This document shows, one piece after another, positions 38,935-50,754 of a stretch of 64,000 nucleotides of DNA (position 1 is its first letter; every line of letters begins with the position of its first letter). The notes beneath the pieces were generated by a model that was not told the DNA's origin, searched no databases, and saw only the letters and a list, made by a program, of their open reading frames with translations. Source of the DNA: Mastacembelus armatus (Eukaryota; Chordata; Actinopteri; Synbranchiformes; Mastacembelidae). Both the position numbers and the translations under genes were made by a program. The stretch lies in the NCBI RefSeq assembly GCF_900324485.2, contig NC_046641.1:25046944-25110943 (forward strand). The letters are read 5' to 3'.

Positions 38935-41008
38935 TTAGGAGGTCTTGACCAGGTCGTAGACATAGATGTGAAAGTCGTCGTCAAACTTGATGAAGTAGAC
39001 TGAGGGTTTGGCCTCCACCTGGTGGATGACCATTCCCGACCGCTTCCCGCCGTCCTCTTTGGCGTACTCGACCTGTTTGCCCACCAGACTGTCGACCACC
39101 TCGCCGGGCTCCCGCTCCGTCGTCACGCTGTCATCTGCAGAGGGAAACAGAGGGAGAGGGGTCACTTGTTGCTGTCAGTTTCTGGTAGTAAAACTGACCA
39201 GTGACCACTGCACCAGTAGAACCAGTATGGGTCCCTTAACACTCACTGGAGTCGGGCATGATGCGGAGGTCTCCCTCCTTGTAGTCGTCCAGCAGCTGGT
39301 ACATGTACAGCACCGGGTCCTTCTCGTAGGTGATGTAGAACCAGGAGGTCATGATGGGCGCTCGGGCCAGTACCATCCCCCTCCACTCCTCCTTCGGCCC
39401 GTCCTCCGTCTCAAACATGTGCTCCACAGCTTTGCCGATCATCGTGTCCGCCAGCAGTGAGTCGCTGACACGGGCTGGAGCTGCACCAATCACAGACAGA
39501 GAGCTTGTATTGTTACATCATCATGGCGTAGCTGACTGTTAGAGAAATTAAAATGTTTACCCTCCTGTGACCTGATCCACCTTACTGTAGTAGAGCTGCA
39601 ACTCTTCTGAATGGGGCCTATTGTGTATTGTGGAAATATAATTGTTGCTCTCAGTGAGCACAGTTTGCTCTGACCTTGACTATTTGATAAGGGCCCAGAT
39701 GTCTTTCTGTCTTTCTGTGAGAAATCACCTCCTTTTGCATTTCCATGAAAACTGATGTGTTGGGCTGCAAGCAGCCAGTGACCCTCATGCTGTACCAAGG
39801 TGCTGTGTGACTGTTGCTGCTTGAAAGTAAAACTTCTATATGATCTTACCGAAGTTCGTCCTCTGAGTCTATTTGTTAAAAGAATTTACCTAACACTGAC
39901 ATTTTTAAAGGACTGACTGGGGGGACCAGGGGAATCAGAAACAAAGGCCGGGATCTAAAATGTCTCTATCCCCAACAGAGACCTGGTTCTCTGTCACTAC
40001 CGGAGAATTGTAGCTTCCTCACCCACTCTGTCGGGCAGCACCTCCAGCCCCACCACGCGCTCGTCACCATACAGCTCCAGGCCGTAGATGCAGTCGAAGC
40101 CGTCGTATTTGATCAGGTAGAGCGAGGGGTTAACAGGGACTTGGTCCAGGACTGTCCCCTTCCATTGAGATGACGTACCTGAGGGAAAGCGTGTTTTATA
40201 TAATCGCGTCCGAACAAGCCTCCTGAACAAACCAGCACAAACTGACACTGCAGTTGAACAAAAGAAGTGGAAGTGCTGTTCAAATCCCACTTACTGCCTT
40301 CCTTCCAGATGTGCTGGATCCTGCAGCCCACAATGTTCCTCCTGGGCTGAGCCAGAGTCTTACTGGGACCAACGCTGGTCCTCTGTTTTCTGCAGAGTGA
40401 GAAGAGAAAAGATGAAGAAAACAATCCAAAATCCAGCAAAGGAGGCAAAGAGGAAAACAATACAGGAGAGTAACTGCAGGAGCAAAGCTCAGGGAAGCTG
40501 CCGATCATCACACTTACTTGTGCGAGTTCTTCTTCTTCATCATGTTTGCAGAAACACCTGAATGTCCTGTAAACACAAACACCACATATCATGGTGCGTT
40601 CAAGGACTCACCACCTCCCTCCGTTTGTCCCTGCCTCCTTAATGAAGGGACAGGATTTTGCCTGGGGCCCGACAAAATAAAAGAACTGATCGTGGTGTGT
40701 TCAGGAGAGACGGCAGACTCTTCCACTTCTCTAACAATCTGATTTTCTCTTTACAGCGTTTAGCAAATGAATTATAGGATTTTTTGAATAATAGAAAATA
40801 CTGTTTCATTCAGTCCAGTCAGCTGTGCAGAACAATAAACGTCCAAGTGTGAAGCAGCAGAAAATGAAAATACTCAAGTAAAGTACTAATACCTCAAACA
40901 CTGCACTTGAGTAAATGTACTGAGTTAGATTCCACTACTATTCTTCTGTAACTCACCCCCGTCCGCTCGGGGCCTCGGGGCCGCTGGGCTCTTGAATGGG
41001 GTCTTCAT
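38935..41008 (-). CDS. spin1: Spindlin, histone H3K4me3/R8me2a reader
   Basis: Spindlin binds H3 trimethylated on K4 (with asymmetric R8 dimethylation) through tandem Tudor-like Spin/Ssty repeats and promotes transcription, including of rRNA genes. Six exons (41008-40957, 40566-40518, 40389-40295, 40178-40023, 39480-39247, 39134-38935) join in phase to 261 aa; human SPIN1 has 262. The N-terminus [17 protein letters not shown] and then [16 protein letters not shown] align with human MKTPFGKTPGQRSRADAG...SANMMKK. Repeat 1 is [17 protein letters not shown] to [10 protein letters not shown]. Repeat 2 is [17 protein letters not shown] to [13 protein letters not shown] and keeps the F, W and two Y of the aromatic cage. 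Repeat 3 is [19 protein letters not shown] to the end VYDLVKTS. The multi-exon structure argues against the intronless SPIN2/SPIN4 type. Which teleost spindlin copy this is cannot be decided here. Confidence 0.95.
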
Positions 41009-41425
41009 TCATCCACCTTTAGGGGGGCAGCCAGCCAGGCCGCCGGTCCAGGCTAAACGCTGGGAGTCTGGTTCTGGGAGACTGAGGGATGGGTGAGGAT
41101 GGAGGGAGGGGGCAGGGGGTTGGGAGAAGGGTAGGGAAAGGAGGGAGGAGGTGGTGGGAAAGAAGGCACACCAGGAATTAGGCCGGGCCCTAGGCTGGCT
41201 GCATACAGGCTGGGTACAGACTAGATCCTGGAGACCGAGGCGACGTCACAGCCAATGGACTAAACGTGTTTTCAGCCTGAGGAGGGAAACCAGAAGACAA
41301 ACATCAACTCAGCCATTTACAGGGTGGTCCAGAATTCAGAGAATCTGTTTGGACAAGAGTCGTTTATTTTTATTTTTATTTTCTTTAAGCAGCAGGAACA
41401 TGTCAATTATTTAGCCTTTATTATA

Positions 41426-41428
<3 letters not shown>

Positions 41429-41457
<29 letters not shown>
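41429..41457. repeat. (GT)n microsatellite
   Basis: About 14 units in spin1 intron 1. Confidence 0.95.
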
Positions 41458-41459
<2 letters not shown>

Positions 41460-42274
41460 AGACCATAACCACCTCAGGACAATAACAATTTTCTGCCTAA
41501 ATTTGTGCCTAAAAAACATTTGAAAATAACTTGGTGTCCAGTGAGTGAATGGATTCATAACCTGAAGATCACAGCAGGACTTTTCATGTCTCGGTTTGAA
41601 CGAACGTAAATTCCTCATTTCTCTTGGTGAATGGGATCCTCCCTAACAACCTCACCAAATGACGTCATCACCTCCTGACTGAAGCTCAGTTACTTCTCCG
41701 AAAACAGACACACTGACTCCAGATTATCTGTAAAAACCAGGACAGATTCCAGTCCAACAGCAACAGAGGGAGGATCTCCTGATAACCGGAGCTGGATTCT
41801 GTTTTACAAGGTCACGAACAGCACAGGCGCTGCTCATGCTACTGCAGAATTTTACCGTGAGGATGACTTCCCCTCTGAAACGCACAGAAACACACTCCTG
41901 ATGTTTGCAGCTGTGATGGAGTAAAGGGGAGGTCTGAGGAGCTGCAGGCTGCACAACAACAACCACAGCTGCAACACAAACCACAGACCTGCTGCAGCAC
42001 CAGGCACAGCAACTAACGCTACACTACAGCAGACCAAACCAGACCACAATAGACCATGACAAGACCAAGACCACACCAGAGTACACTGGTGAGACTGGGG
42101 CCAGAGTACATTACAAAAAGAGATCCTCTCCCTTGGATTACCAGTATCATGAAGCTGGTTTTAACTGGACAATGTCAAAGTGAAAAGAGTTTTTAAAACC
42201 AACCTCATGTCTCCTCAGCCTCTGCAGGGTCTAATGACCCAAACTAACTCCCACCATAAGCCCCGCCTTCCTGT

Positions 42275-42395
42275 GTGTCCAGTCCAAAGCTAGCGTTAGG
42301 TGACGGAGTAAATGTGTCAGTCCAGTAGACGCTCTGGTTCCTGCTAATGTGACCCAAAGCACTAACGTTACCGAAAGCTCCAGTTCCTCCCACAC
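42275..42395. repeat. Unclassified repeat, copy 2 of a pair
   Basis: It matches 2527-2631 in the same orientation, with one extra block (cactaacgttaccga). It lies in spin1 intron 1. Confidence 0.7.
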
Positions 42396-43063
42396 TCACA
42401 TCAGATCCATTCAGTCCAAAGGTCCAGTCAGGACCATGCTAGGTGGCTAATGCTACCAGAACCAACAGGTTAGCTTTAGATGCTAACACATCCAGAAGGA
42501 AGAAGGCCCCATGTGGATCCAATGTGAGTCCTTTGGCTGCTTTGAAGTCTCTCCATGTGAAAAAGCCAAAGCCATGTTAACCCTGGTTGTTGGTCTTTCT
42601 TTGTCCCACTCTCTCTGGGCTAAAGAACTCCGCCTCTTGGCTCTGGCAGCCACTGGTTCCCACTTTGAGCTGCAGAGACTCCTCCATGGCTGCTGTTGGA
42701 AACCACTACTGGCTTCTTCTGACCTTGGCCAGGTGGCAGGGGGGACTCATTGACGGAGCAGACTTTGCCAACACAGGGTAGAGAAGCTGGAATAACAACA
42801 GAAGGACTGTAGGTAGCAGAGAGTCCTGGGGGGGTAGTATAGCTGAGAGACACCAGGGCCTGGATCTGGGTACCTGCAGGGACCAGACTGGGGGTCTGAG
42901 GTCAAGGAGCCATGGACCATGAACCAGGCCGACACGTTTATTTATCTATTTCTACAACATGATGAGTCCATGACATCATTGGGTTTAGTCTGTGTGGGAC
43001 CAGGTGTCAGCAGCCTGCAGCTCACCTGAGCCCCACACATCTGGTTGGCTGAACCCAAACACA

Positions 43064-43064
<1 letters not shown>

Positions 43065-43091
<27 letters not shown>
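43065..43091. repeat. (CA)n microsatellite
   Basis: About 13 units near the spin1 5' exon. Confidence 0.95.
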
Positions 43092-43094
<3 letters not shown>

Positions 43095-43129
43095 GTTTCA
43101 TTCATGCTGCAGCTGAGCGGACGAGTCGC

Positions 43130-43580
43130 AGTTTGTTGTGATGAAGATGACCACACAGAGGTCACGGTTTACCGTCGTCTCTACCTGCCGCTTTAGCGCC
43201 AGACTGTGAAAAGACGTGCACTGGGTTGCAGCCCTCACACGGCAGCCATATTGCGCCAGTATTTACAAAACCCGCATCCGCGCAAAAAAGGCGCAAACGA
43301 ACAAAGGAAGAGGGGAGGTCTGTCAGGGAAGCACGGGCGCTAAGCTAGCCGCTCTGCGTCAAAGCTGACAAACGACTCGTTAACCGGGTCGGTGTGCGGT
43401 GCCCGGGGGCCCCGCGTTTCTTACCGATACAGCAATCAGTGTCGCCGCATAATCCCGATCAGCCGCCGTGGCTCCAAATTGATCCGCTCTGCCTCCGTTT
43501 GCGGCTCCGCTGCGTCAAGTTAACTGCGCCAAGATGGAGGACGGCCGGAAACGAGGCGGCAAGGCCGCCAAAACAAAAGC
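43130..43580 (-). promoter_or_regulatory. spin1 CpG-rich promoter and 5' UTR exon
   Basis: This is a dense CpG stretch. On the minus strand a likely untranslated exon ends at a donor near 43423 (atcg|gtaagaaacg), and upstream lie a CAAGATGGAGG word (YY1-like, about 43530) and ccggaaacg (about 43549). The next splice site is the exon ending at 41008. The exact transcription start is unknown. Confidence 0.6.
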
Positions 43581-44044
43581 GCGAGATTTGATTATTGTTA
43601 TTGCTGTTAATTTAAATTGTACAAAAACCTTTAAAACAAATCAACCCAAGCCCTGGGTGTCATATGTATATTCATTTTCAGGTTATTAGCATTTTTCAGC
43701 TCAAACTAATTTAGTCTAATCAACAGTCCTGCAGTAAAGTCATGATGTTGCTGTTTCTGCAATTTAGCCTCCTCCATAAAATGAGTAAAATGCCAGAAAC
43801 AAGAACCGCCCCCCAAAAAATGCTCTAGTGAAATGACACAGTGATTGCCATAAAAAAATATAATGGCACAGCACTTCAAGAAGGTTGCCTAGCCCTGACC
43901 TAAGGGGTCAGGAGGAGGGCAGAGATTTCTGCAGACCCCTCACATCCTGGTCACAAACTGTTTGAACTCCTCCCCTCTAGATGGTGCTACAGAACATTGT
44001 ACTCCAAAAGCACCAGACACAAGGACAGTTTCTTTCCCGGTGCC

Positions 44045-44418
44045 ATCCATCCATCCATCCATCTTCTATACCCGCTTTTCCTGGCTCAGGGTTCCAGGGA
44101 CCTGCTGGAGCCTATCCCAGCTCTCTTTGGGTGAAAGGCAGGGGTCCACCCTGGACAGGTCCCCAGTCCATCACAGGGCCACATAGAGACCAACAACCTC
44201 ACACACTCACACTCACTCCTATGGGCAATTTAGAGTCACCAATCAACCTGACATACATGTTTTTGGACTGTGGGAGGAAACCAGAGTACCTGGAGAAAAC
44301 CCACACAAGCACAGGGAGAACATGCAGACTCCACACAGAAAGGCCCCTGATGGGTTTCAAACCAGGAACCTTCCTGCTGTGAGGCAACAGTGCTAATCAC
44401 TAAACCACCGTGCTGCCT
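44045..44418 (+). mobile_element. Common teleost interspersed repeat (CCAT-headed, 'trimmed LINE-tail' type)
   Basis: It starts with CCAT repeats, then cttctatacccgctt, gcctatcccagct, ccctggacaggt, gggcaatttagagtcacc, tttggactgtgggagga and gagaacatgcagactcc, and ends accaccgtgctgcc. This block order belongs to one of the most abundant dispersed repeats of fish genomes. The copy is full-looking at about 370 bp. Its class is uncertain (LINE-derived or non-autonomous). Confidence 0.8.
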
Positions 44419-44719
44419 AACAATTAATCCGTGTTTGTCTGGTCAAACACCCCCCGAGTACAAAACTCTACGTTTTAAATATTTGTATAATATACTTCAT
44501 ACTATCAGAAGATGATTATCTGTACAGTGTACTTATATTTACACTTAGATTAAAACTAGTCAGATTCTTTGTGTAGTCAGTGTGAAATCACATTTCTACA
44601 TAATTGAAAAGAAACATCAGCCTGATTTAAGTCCAAACCAAACTTCTTGTTCTGTACTGCTGTTTAAATCACAACCATGCATTTGAACTCTCTTGTTTCA
44701 GGAGGCTTTTACTTTAAAA

Positions 44720-45611
44720 TTTTTGACCGGAAGTACGATTAGTGGCGCCGGTTGCCTTGACGATGGTTGCTGTGCAGCTTTGCATTGACGCCAAAATTCT
44801 TCCATCGACGAAACCCGCCTTTCTCCGTCTTGCCAAATAGTGATCCAGGCGAATGTTGGCTGTGCAGTTTGCTGCTGGGTCTTCCTGCCAAATACTGTGA
44901 AGCCCTGTCGACCCGTTTTGCTCCCGGACGGATCTGTACCCGTAACCACACGGTTTTAATCCGGTTTGTTTGGGTCTATTGTGAGCTGTGGGTTCAAACA
45001 TAACGACACCGATCGCCTCCGTCAGCGCCAACTTCATGAAACTGACCCTGCATTGTAGCGTCGGCGGGGCCCGGCAGGCGGCGCCCTTGTACTCGGAGTA
45101 ACTGTGAACGTAAGTGCTGATCCAGAGTCAGTTCCGTTGGCTGTGGATCGAGATCAGGTGGAGACGAGGACCCGATTAAGATCTGATCTGGGAACAGCTC
45201 TCTACTCGCCTTAGAGAAGACGAGTTCGATTTGGTATCAGAGACGTCCCCACCGGGCGGTGTCCGTCAGCTTCCAAACATCAGTTTGCCAAAGAAGGCGG
45301 CAAGGCCTTTCGCCCGGGAGACCCCGGTGCATAAAATCCAGCACAGCAACCAAATTACACTGAGCGGAGGAATTTCTGTAAAAAAAACGAGAGCCAAGCC
45401 CTCGCCACGGTTTTTACCGAGGCAGCTGAAGTCCATGACGGCGAAGCATAAACGTTAGCGCTGCCTCACACAACGGGACACCCTGGAAGAGACGGAGAAG
45501 CCCCGGGAGGATGGCGAGCATCACGGGCTGGATGTGAAAATCGTTACGGCAAGATGTGAGAGGAACCGGGGGAAAACCGAGGCCACCGACATCATGTTGG
45601 TCCGGGGCTCG
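44720..45611 (+). promoter_or_regulatory. mfsd14b CpG-rich promoter and 5' region
   Basis: CpG density is high from about 44720 (gaccggaagtacg, an ETS-type word) to 45620. A possible donor at 45110 (gtgaac|gtaagt) may end an alternative 5' exon, and the firm donor at 45612 ends the first coding exon. An open frame with its own ATG (45231-45458, 75 codons) may be an upstream ORF. Confidence 0.6.
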
Positions 45612-46090
45612 GTAAGTGGAGCGCTAGCTGGCTCGGTTAGCACTGTCGGCTAATGCTGCTCGGTCTGAAAAGGTCCGTTAAACCGGAGACAAACCGGTGA
45701 CCGGTGATGGGCAGACACTGGAACAGTAGAGCCGCCACCCCAGGTTTAAAACACGGTAATACAGAGGGCTAGCTGGCATCCGGTAACCGGTTATGTTCCG
45801 GATTAGTTAAGCTAACTAACCAGTTCGTTCGCTAGCTAGTTAGCTCATATATGTATATTATACGTATATGAAGTAATTATGAACAAGCGCTTTGTGTCCA
45901 GGTTCAACCAGTCGGTTCTAGTGACACCGGAACAGTTTGAGTTAGTCAACTAGTTAGTTAGTGGAAGAAGTGACGTTACTACTAAAGTGGCCAAAGGGTG
46001 TTAATTTATTCCTGTGGCTCTGAAAAGGAAGTTAGCTGGTAACTGTAGTAGTTAGTGAACTGTAGTGAAGTCCAGGGATGAAAACACATT

Positions 46091-46149
<59 letters not shown>

Positions 46150-49100
46150 TTAGTACTGACAGTACTGACCAGTTAGTAATAACTCAGTTATCTAGTTATC
46201 TCAGCTCTAATAGGCTCATATACAGCACTGAGTCCTGTTTTAAGAGGACTTCACATGTAAACACTGTTGCTATGTGGAACTAAGGCTGGTTAGCTGTAGC
46301 TGTTGTTTCACAGGTGCAAACTTTAGCTGTCACTTCTACACAGCTGAGTCACCTGAAGGCACTTGAGCTGCTCATGAGGGTAAAAAGCAGGAACATGCCG
46401 TGCAGGTCTGGAGCTTCTGCTGCAACGGCTCAGTGTTTAACGTGGGGCCCCGGCGTTTCAGTGAAACTACACATACTTCACTTGAGTATGTGTAGTGAGA
46501 TGCAAAACACACTGAGCTTCACATGCAAAGAGTCTGGGGCTGTAATTTGATTGTTTGTCATTACTATTATAATTCTCCTGAGTGATCACATCTGCTGCAC
46601 AGCTGCACGTCTTAGGGGGCTGAATGGATAGGGAGTCGGACTTGCAACCTGAAAGTTGCGGGTTCAAGTCTTAGGAATTGTCGGTGGGGCGAGTGAGTAG
46701 CCAGCGCTTTCTTCACCTTCAATACCACGACTGTGGTGAGACCCCTGAGCAAGGCACCGAACCCCCGGCTGCTCCCCGGGCCACCGCAGCAATGACTCCC
46801 GGTGTGTTCACTTTGGGTCGGTTAAATGCAGAGCACAAAGTCACTTTCACTTCACTTCCACTCTAGCCAACCGATCGCCCAGAGATATTCAGTTTACAAT
46901 GACATAAACCAGAGAGAGAACTCAAATCCTCAAATTTGAGTATCTGAAACTAGAGAATCATTGATGTGTTCACATGAAGAGTAACTTCAACTGTTGAAAA
47001 TAGCTGCATGTAGCGTGAGCTTGTTTCAAGGGTAAAACCAAACCCTACCCTTTAGTGGAAACTGGCCACCAGATAACCATCACACTGTCATGTGGTGTTC
47101 ATTTACTCAATGAGTTGTCCCCTAACATGTTTAAAAATGTCTAGAAAATCATCAGTAGCAGATTAGTGCCACACATTTGCTTCTGTAATGTGTAGATTTA
47201 GTTTTCAGCCTATGGGTTGAACAAGTCAAGAAGTCTGAAAATGTGACCTTCAGTTCTGGGAAATAATGAAAGTAATTTTTTATTTTCTCCAGACATTTTA
47301 TGGATGAAACAACTAATCAATTACGTTAAAAAACTAGTGGATTTAACAATATTGGAAATAATCTTTAGTTGCAGCTCCAGACGTGATGAAAAATAGTGAT
47401 CACAGTTTCCCAGAGTCTGTCCACCGGCTGAAAACAACAGCAGATCCTGCACCCAGAGTCTGGGCATTGTCTCTGACCAACCTGTGTGTCAGTTATCAGG
47501 TTGTTACCAATTCATTTTGTTGATCAGCGCATCAGTCAGTAATTGCAGCCCCCGTGTGATATTTTTGGGGTTTTTTTGTAACGGCTGTACAAAAACAACT
47601 GTGCAGTGAATGTGTCTGAACTATACAGCAAATAGGAAGTGGTTTCAGACTCGGTACGTGTGTCGCCATAGCAGCCACACCTGTGGAGTTGTCTTTATTT
47701 GTGCACCTTGTTGATTTTGTAGCTTTGTTGACATGTAGCAGAGAAACAGCCGTGTCATCCTGTTATTGAACAGTAATTAGAGGTTTTTGAATGATGTAAA
47801 TAAAATAAATACCATTATAGCGTTTGTCTGCTTTTTTCAAATTTCGTCTGTATTTCCTCTTTTTGTTGTTGTGACCGTCTGTTGCCGTCGTCTGTGCTGC
47901 ATGTTTTAAATCGTTCTGACAGGGTGGTATCTTATCAGATCTGCTGTGTGTGTGTGTCTGTTCCTTCCCATCATGTGTGTCAGGGACATGGACCAGGTGT
48001 GAACCCCCTGAGCTCCTAAACTGCCCCCATGCACAGACTGAACTGACATGTGAAGAACGTCATTTGTGCAGTTTCCTCCAAAGCTGCTGGGTTCCCATAT
48101 GTTCCTTCCAGTTTGGCTTCATCAGAACCTTCTCCATAAATGTCCAACCAATGTGAAGCGTCCTGGTCTCTCCACTGCCCCCGTCACTGTTTTTGCTCCC
48201 CTCCTCCTCTGCTGCAGCCTAATTCTCTTATCCAATACATCTAACTAAGAATAGTCTTAGAAAATGTTCCTGTTTCTGAGCTGTTAGAAGAGAGGTCAGA
48301 GGTCATGTCCGTCATAGCCTAATTGCGTGTGGACAGACAAGCCGACAGATCATGTAATGGGAGAGAGCAGTAGAATCATTAGAAGCGAGTTTGTTCCCGA
48401 TATAGTTAATAGTTAATGTTTGTCTTCTCGCCGTAGCACGGCCGAGGCCGAGCCTCAGTGACTCATGCCGTAGTGGTGATCTTCCTGGAGTTCTTCGCCT
48501 GGGGCCTGCTGACCACTCCCATGCTAACCGTGAGTAAGCATGCACCACACATCCACATCACCGCTCTCCTCACTGTTGGAGTTCGATCACCTGCTCTTAC
48601 ACAAAGACGACGGTTTCACATTCGAGGTGTTTCAGCTTCTCAAGTTAATGAGAGCAGTCTGACCTCAGCCCCTCCTGTCACGTGTATCTGCTCAGGACAG
48701 TATTTCAGTTTTTAAACATGCAGCACGTATCACAGTCCGTGTGTGAACAGACGAGCCACAGTCTGTGTCTGTGTCTGTGTCTGTGTCTGTGTCTGTGTCT
48801 GTGTCTGTGTCTGTGTCTGTGTCTGTGTCTGTGTAGGACGTTACACAGGCAGTGCTATGAACATTTACAACAGTGTTCATGTATTAATCCGACCTTGGGC
48901 TGCTGCTGTTTCAGGTTCTCCATGAGACTTTTCCTCAGCACACCTTCCTGATGAACGGCCTGGTTCAGGGCGTGAAGGTAAAACCTGCACCAACACCTAA
49001 TCCTTCATATTCAGCTTTAATTATTCTTGTTGTGGGTATTGGACTGTCACAGCAGCGAATACCATCATTACTGCTGAGACTCGCTGTTCAGTTTCACTGT

Positions 49101-50686
49101 AGGAATCGGTGACACCTCACGTGTTTCCTGACTAATGTTTTGCTCTGCACTTGTCCAGGGCTTCCTGTCGTTCCTGTCGGCTCCTCTGATTGGTGCTCTG
49201 TCAGACATATGGGGCAGAAAGTCCTTCCTCCTCATGACGGTCTTCTTCACCTGCGCCCCCATCCCCTTCATGAGGATCAGTCCCTGGTGAGACAGAAATT
49301 ATCTTCACATATGGTCTGTGCCGTAGACCTCCATTGTTGCCCAAAAACCATTAAACACACCACTGCACTGGCTCACATGGTTCTTCCCAACCCAAAAGAG
49401 GGCCGCCCTCCAGATCCCACACCGTTTGAAGTTATATCGTAATTATATGACATCCTAAGATTTTTTTTTTTGTTTTTGGTGTCACGTGCAGGAAAAACCA
49501 GGCAGTGTGTTCTTCTATGGTCAGCAGTAGGAATTGGCAGTGTGTTACTGCAGCCAGTATATCACAGGAACAAATCCACATGGGGAGAATTTGCCACTTC
49601 ACAATAAAACAGATAAACAACAATGGACATATTTTTGTGTGATGTGTAGTACGCAGAGCGTGTAGCTCACACGTAGTATGCAGAACATCAACAAAAATGG
49701 CGGCTGAATCTGGAATCAGCTAAAAGATACAGGACCAGAAACATTAATCGTCATATTTATCGTTATCGGCTAAATTCCAGAAATTATGGGGATAAAAATT
49801 TCCTCCCCAGTCAGCAGTGATATCCAAAATAATCTGTCTGTGTAGTTTGGTTTAATCCTGTATATCACTGTTCTTTTATTTGGGTTTATAAGTCTCATTG
49901 TTTCCTGGTTGTATTACCACTTTACTTCATTGTACTTAAATTAGAAGTGCTTGTTCCACCACGGGACCCAGGCTACGTCTGCAGGTCAGTACCTGAAGCT
50001 GTAAACTGTTTCATGGTCCACACAGGAATCCTGCTTTAGCTCAAGATCCACTGCTTTTTGACCTTTTCTCAGCTTCCCTCTGTTTATTCAGCAGACAGTC
50101 AGCCCAGTCTTGTCTGCCACGCTCTGTCCGTTCTGCTGAAGTCACTTTGTTCCTGGAAATCATTTTAACTGATCCACTGGTGTCAGGGCAGGTTGGATTA
50201 CAGGGCAAACTCTACATTACACCTTCTTCTGTTCTGCTGACGTCTGTGTAATTAGTGGTGACACCTTGGAGGCTGCATCTCCGTTAGCAGGGCCGACTAA
50301 CCGCAGCTGAGACCACCAGTTGTTTTGTTTTCTTTCTTTTTTAATATAAGAAATAAATAAATAAACTGCGTCAATAGAAGCGAGAGGTGGCTGGTTAGTG
50401 GTGCTGCCTCTCTAATGCCGGTGGAGTTTGAACAGTCACATGGTGTTCATGTGAGGATCAGCGTCCAGAGAACAGCAGCAGCAGGTTCAGCAGGAATTTT
50501 ACAGCATTTTGCATCACTTTCCCACAGTTTGAGTTACGGGGGAACCATCGACCGCTATACAACAAAGATATAAAATCCAATTCAGATCTAACATCCTGCT
50601 GTTTTAAAATGCATCTAGCTGACTTAACTTGCTGTCAGTAACGCTGTATGTAGCATATGCAGTATGTTTTTAACTTTCATGTGTTG

Positions 50687-50754
<68 letters not shown>

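Larger units (their letters stand above)
41009..43130. other. First intron of spin1; no exon seen
   Basis: It lies between the coding exon at 41008 and the 5' UTR exon near 43.5 kb. It holds two CA/GT microsatellites, a repeat paired with 2527-2631, a short block (about 42570-42620) similar to 14033-14085, and unremarkable unique DNA. Confidence 0.5.

Noticed and set aside
44714-45037. Minus-strand 107-codon frame at the mfsd14b CpG island as a possible divergent gene
   Set aside because: CpG islands lack stop-rich words and give long chance frames. No splice sites or family match were seen.
48692-48880. Open frame with Asp-Thr repeats
   Set aside because: It is a translation of the hexanucleotide repeat in an mfsd14b intron.
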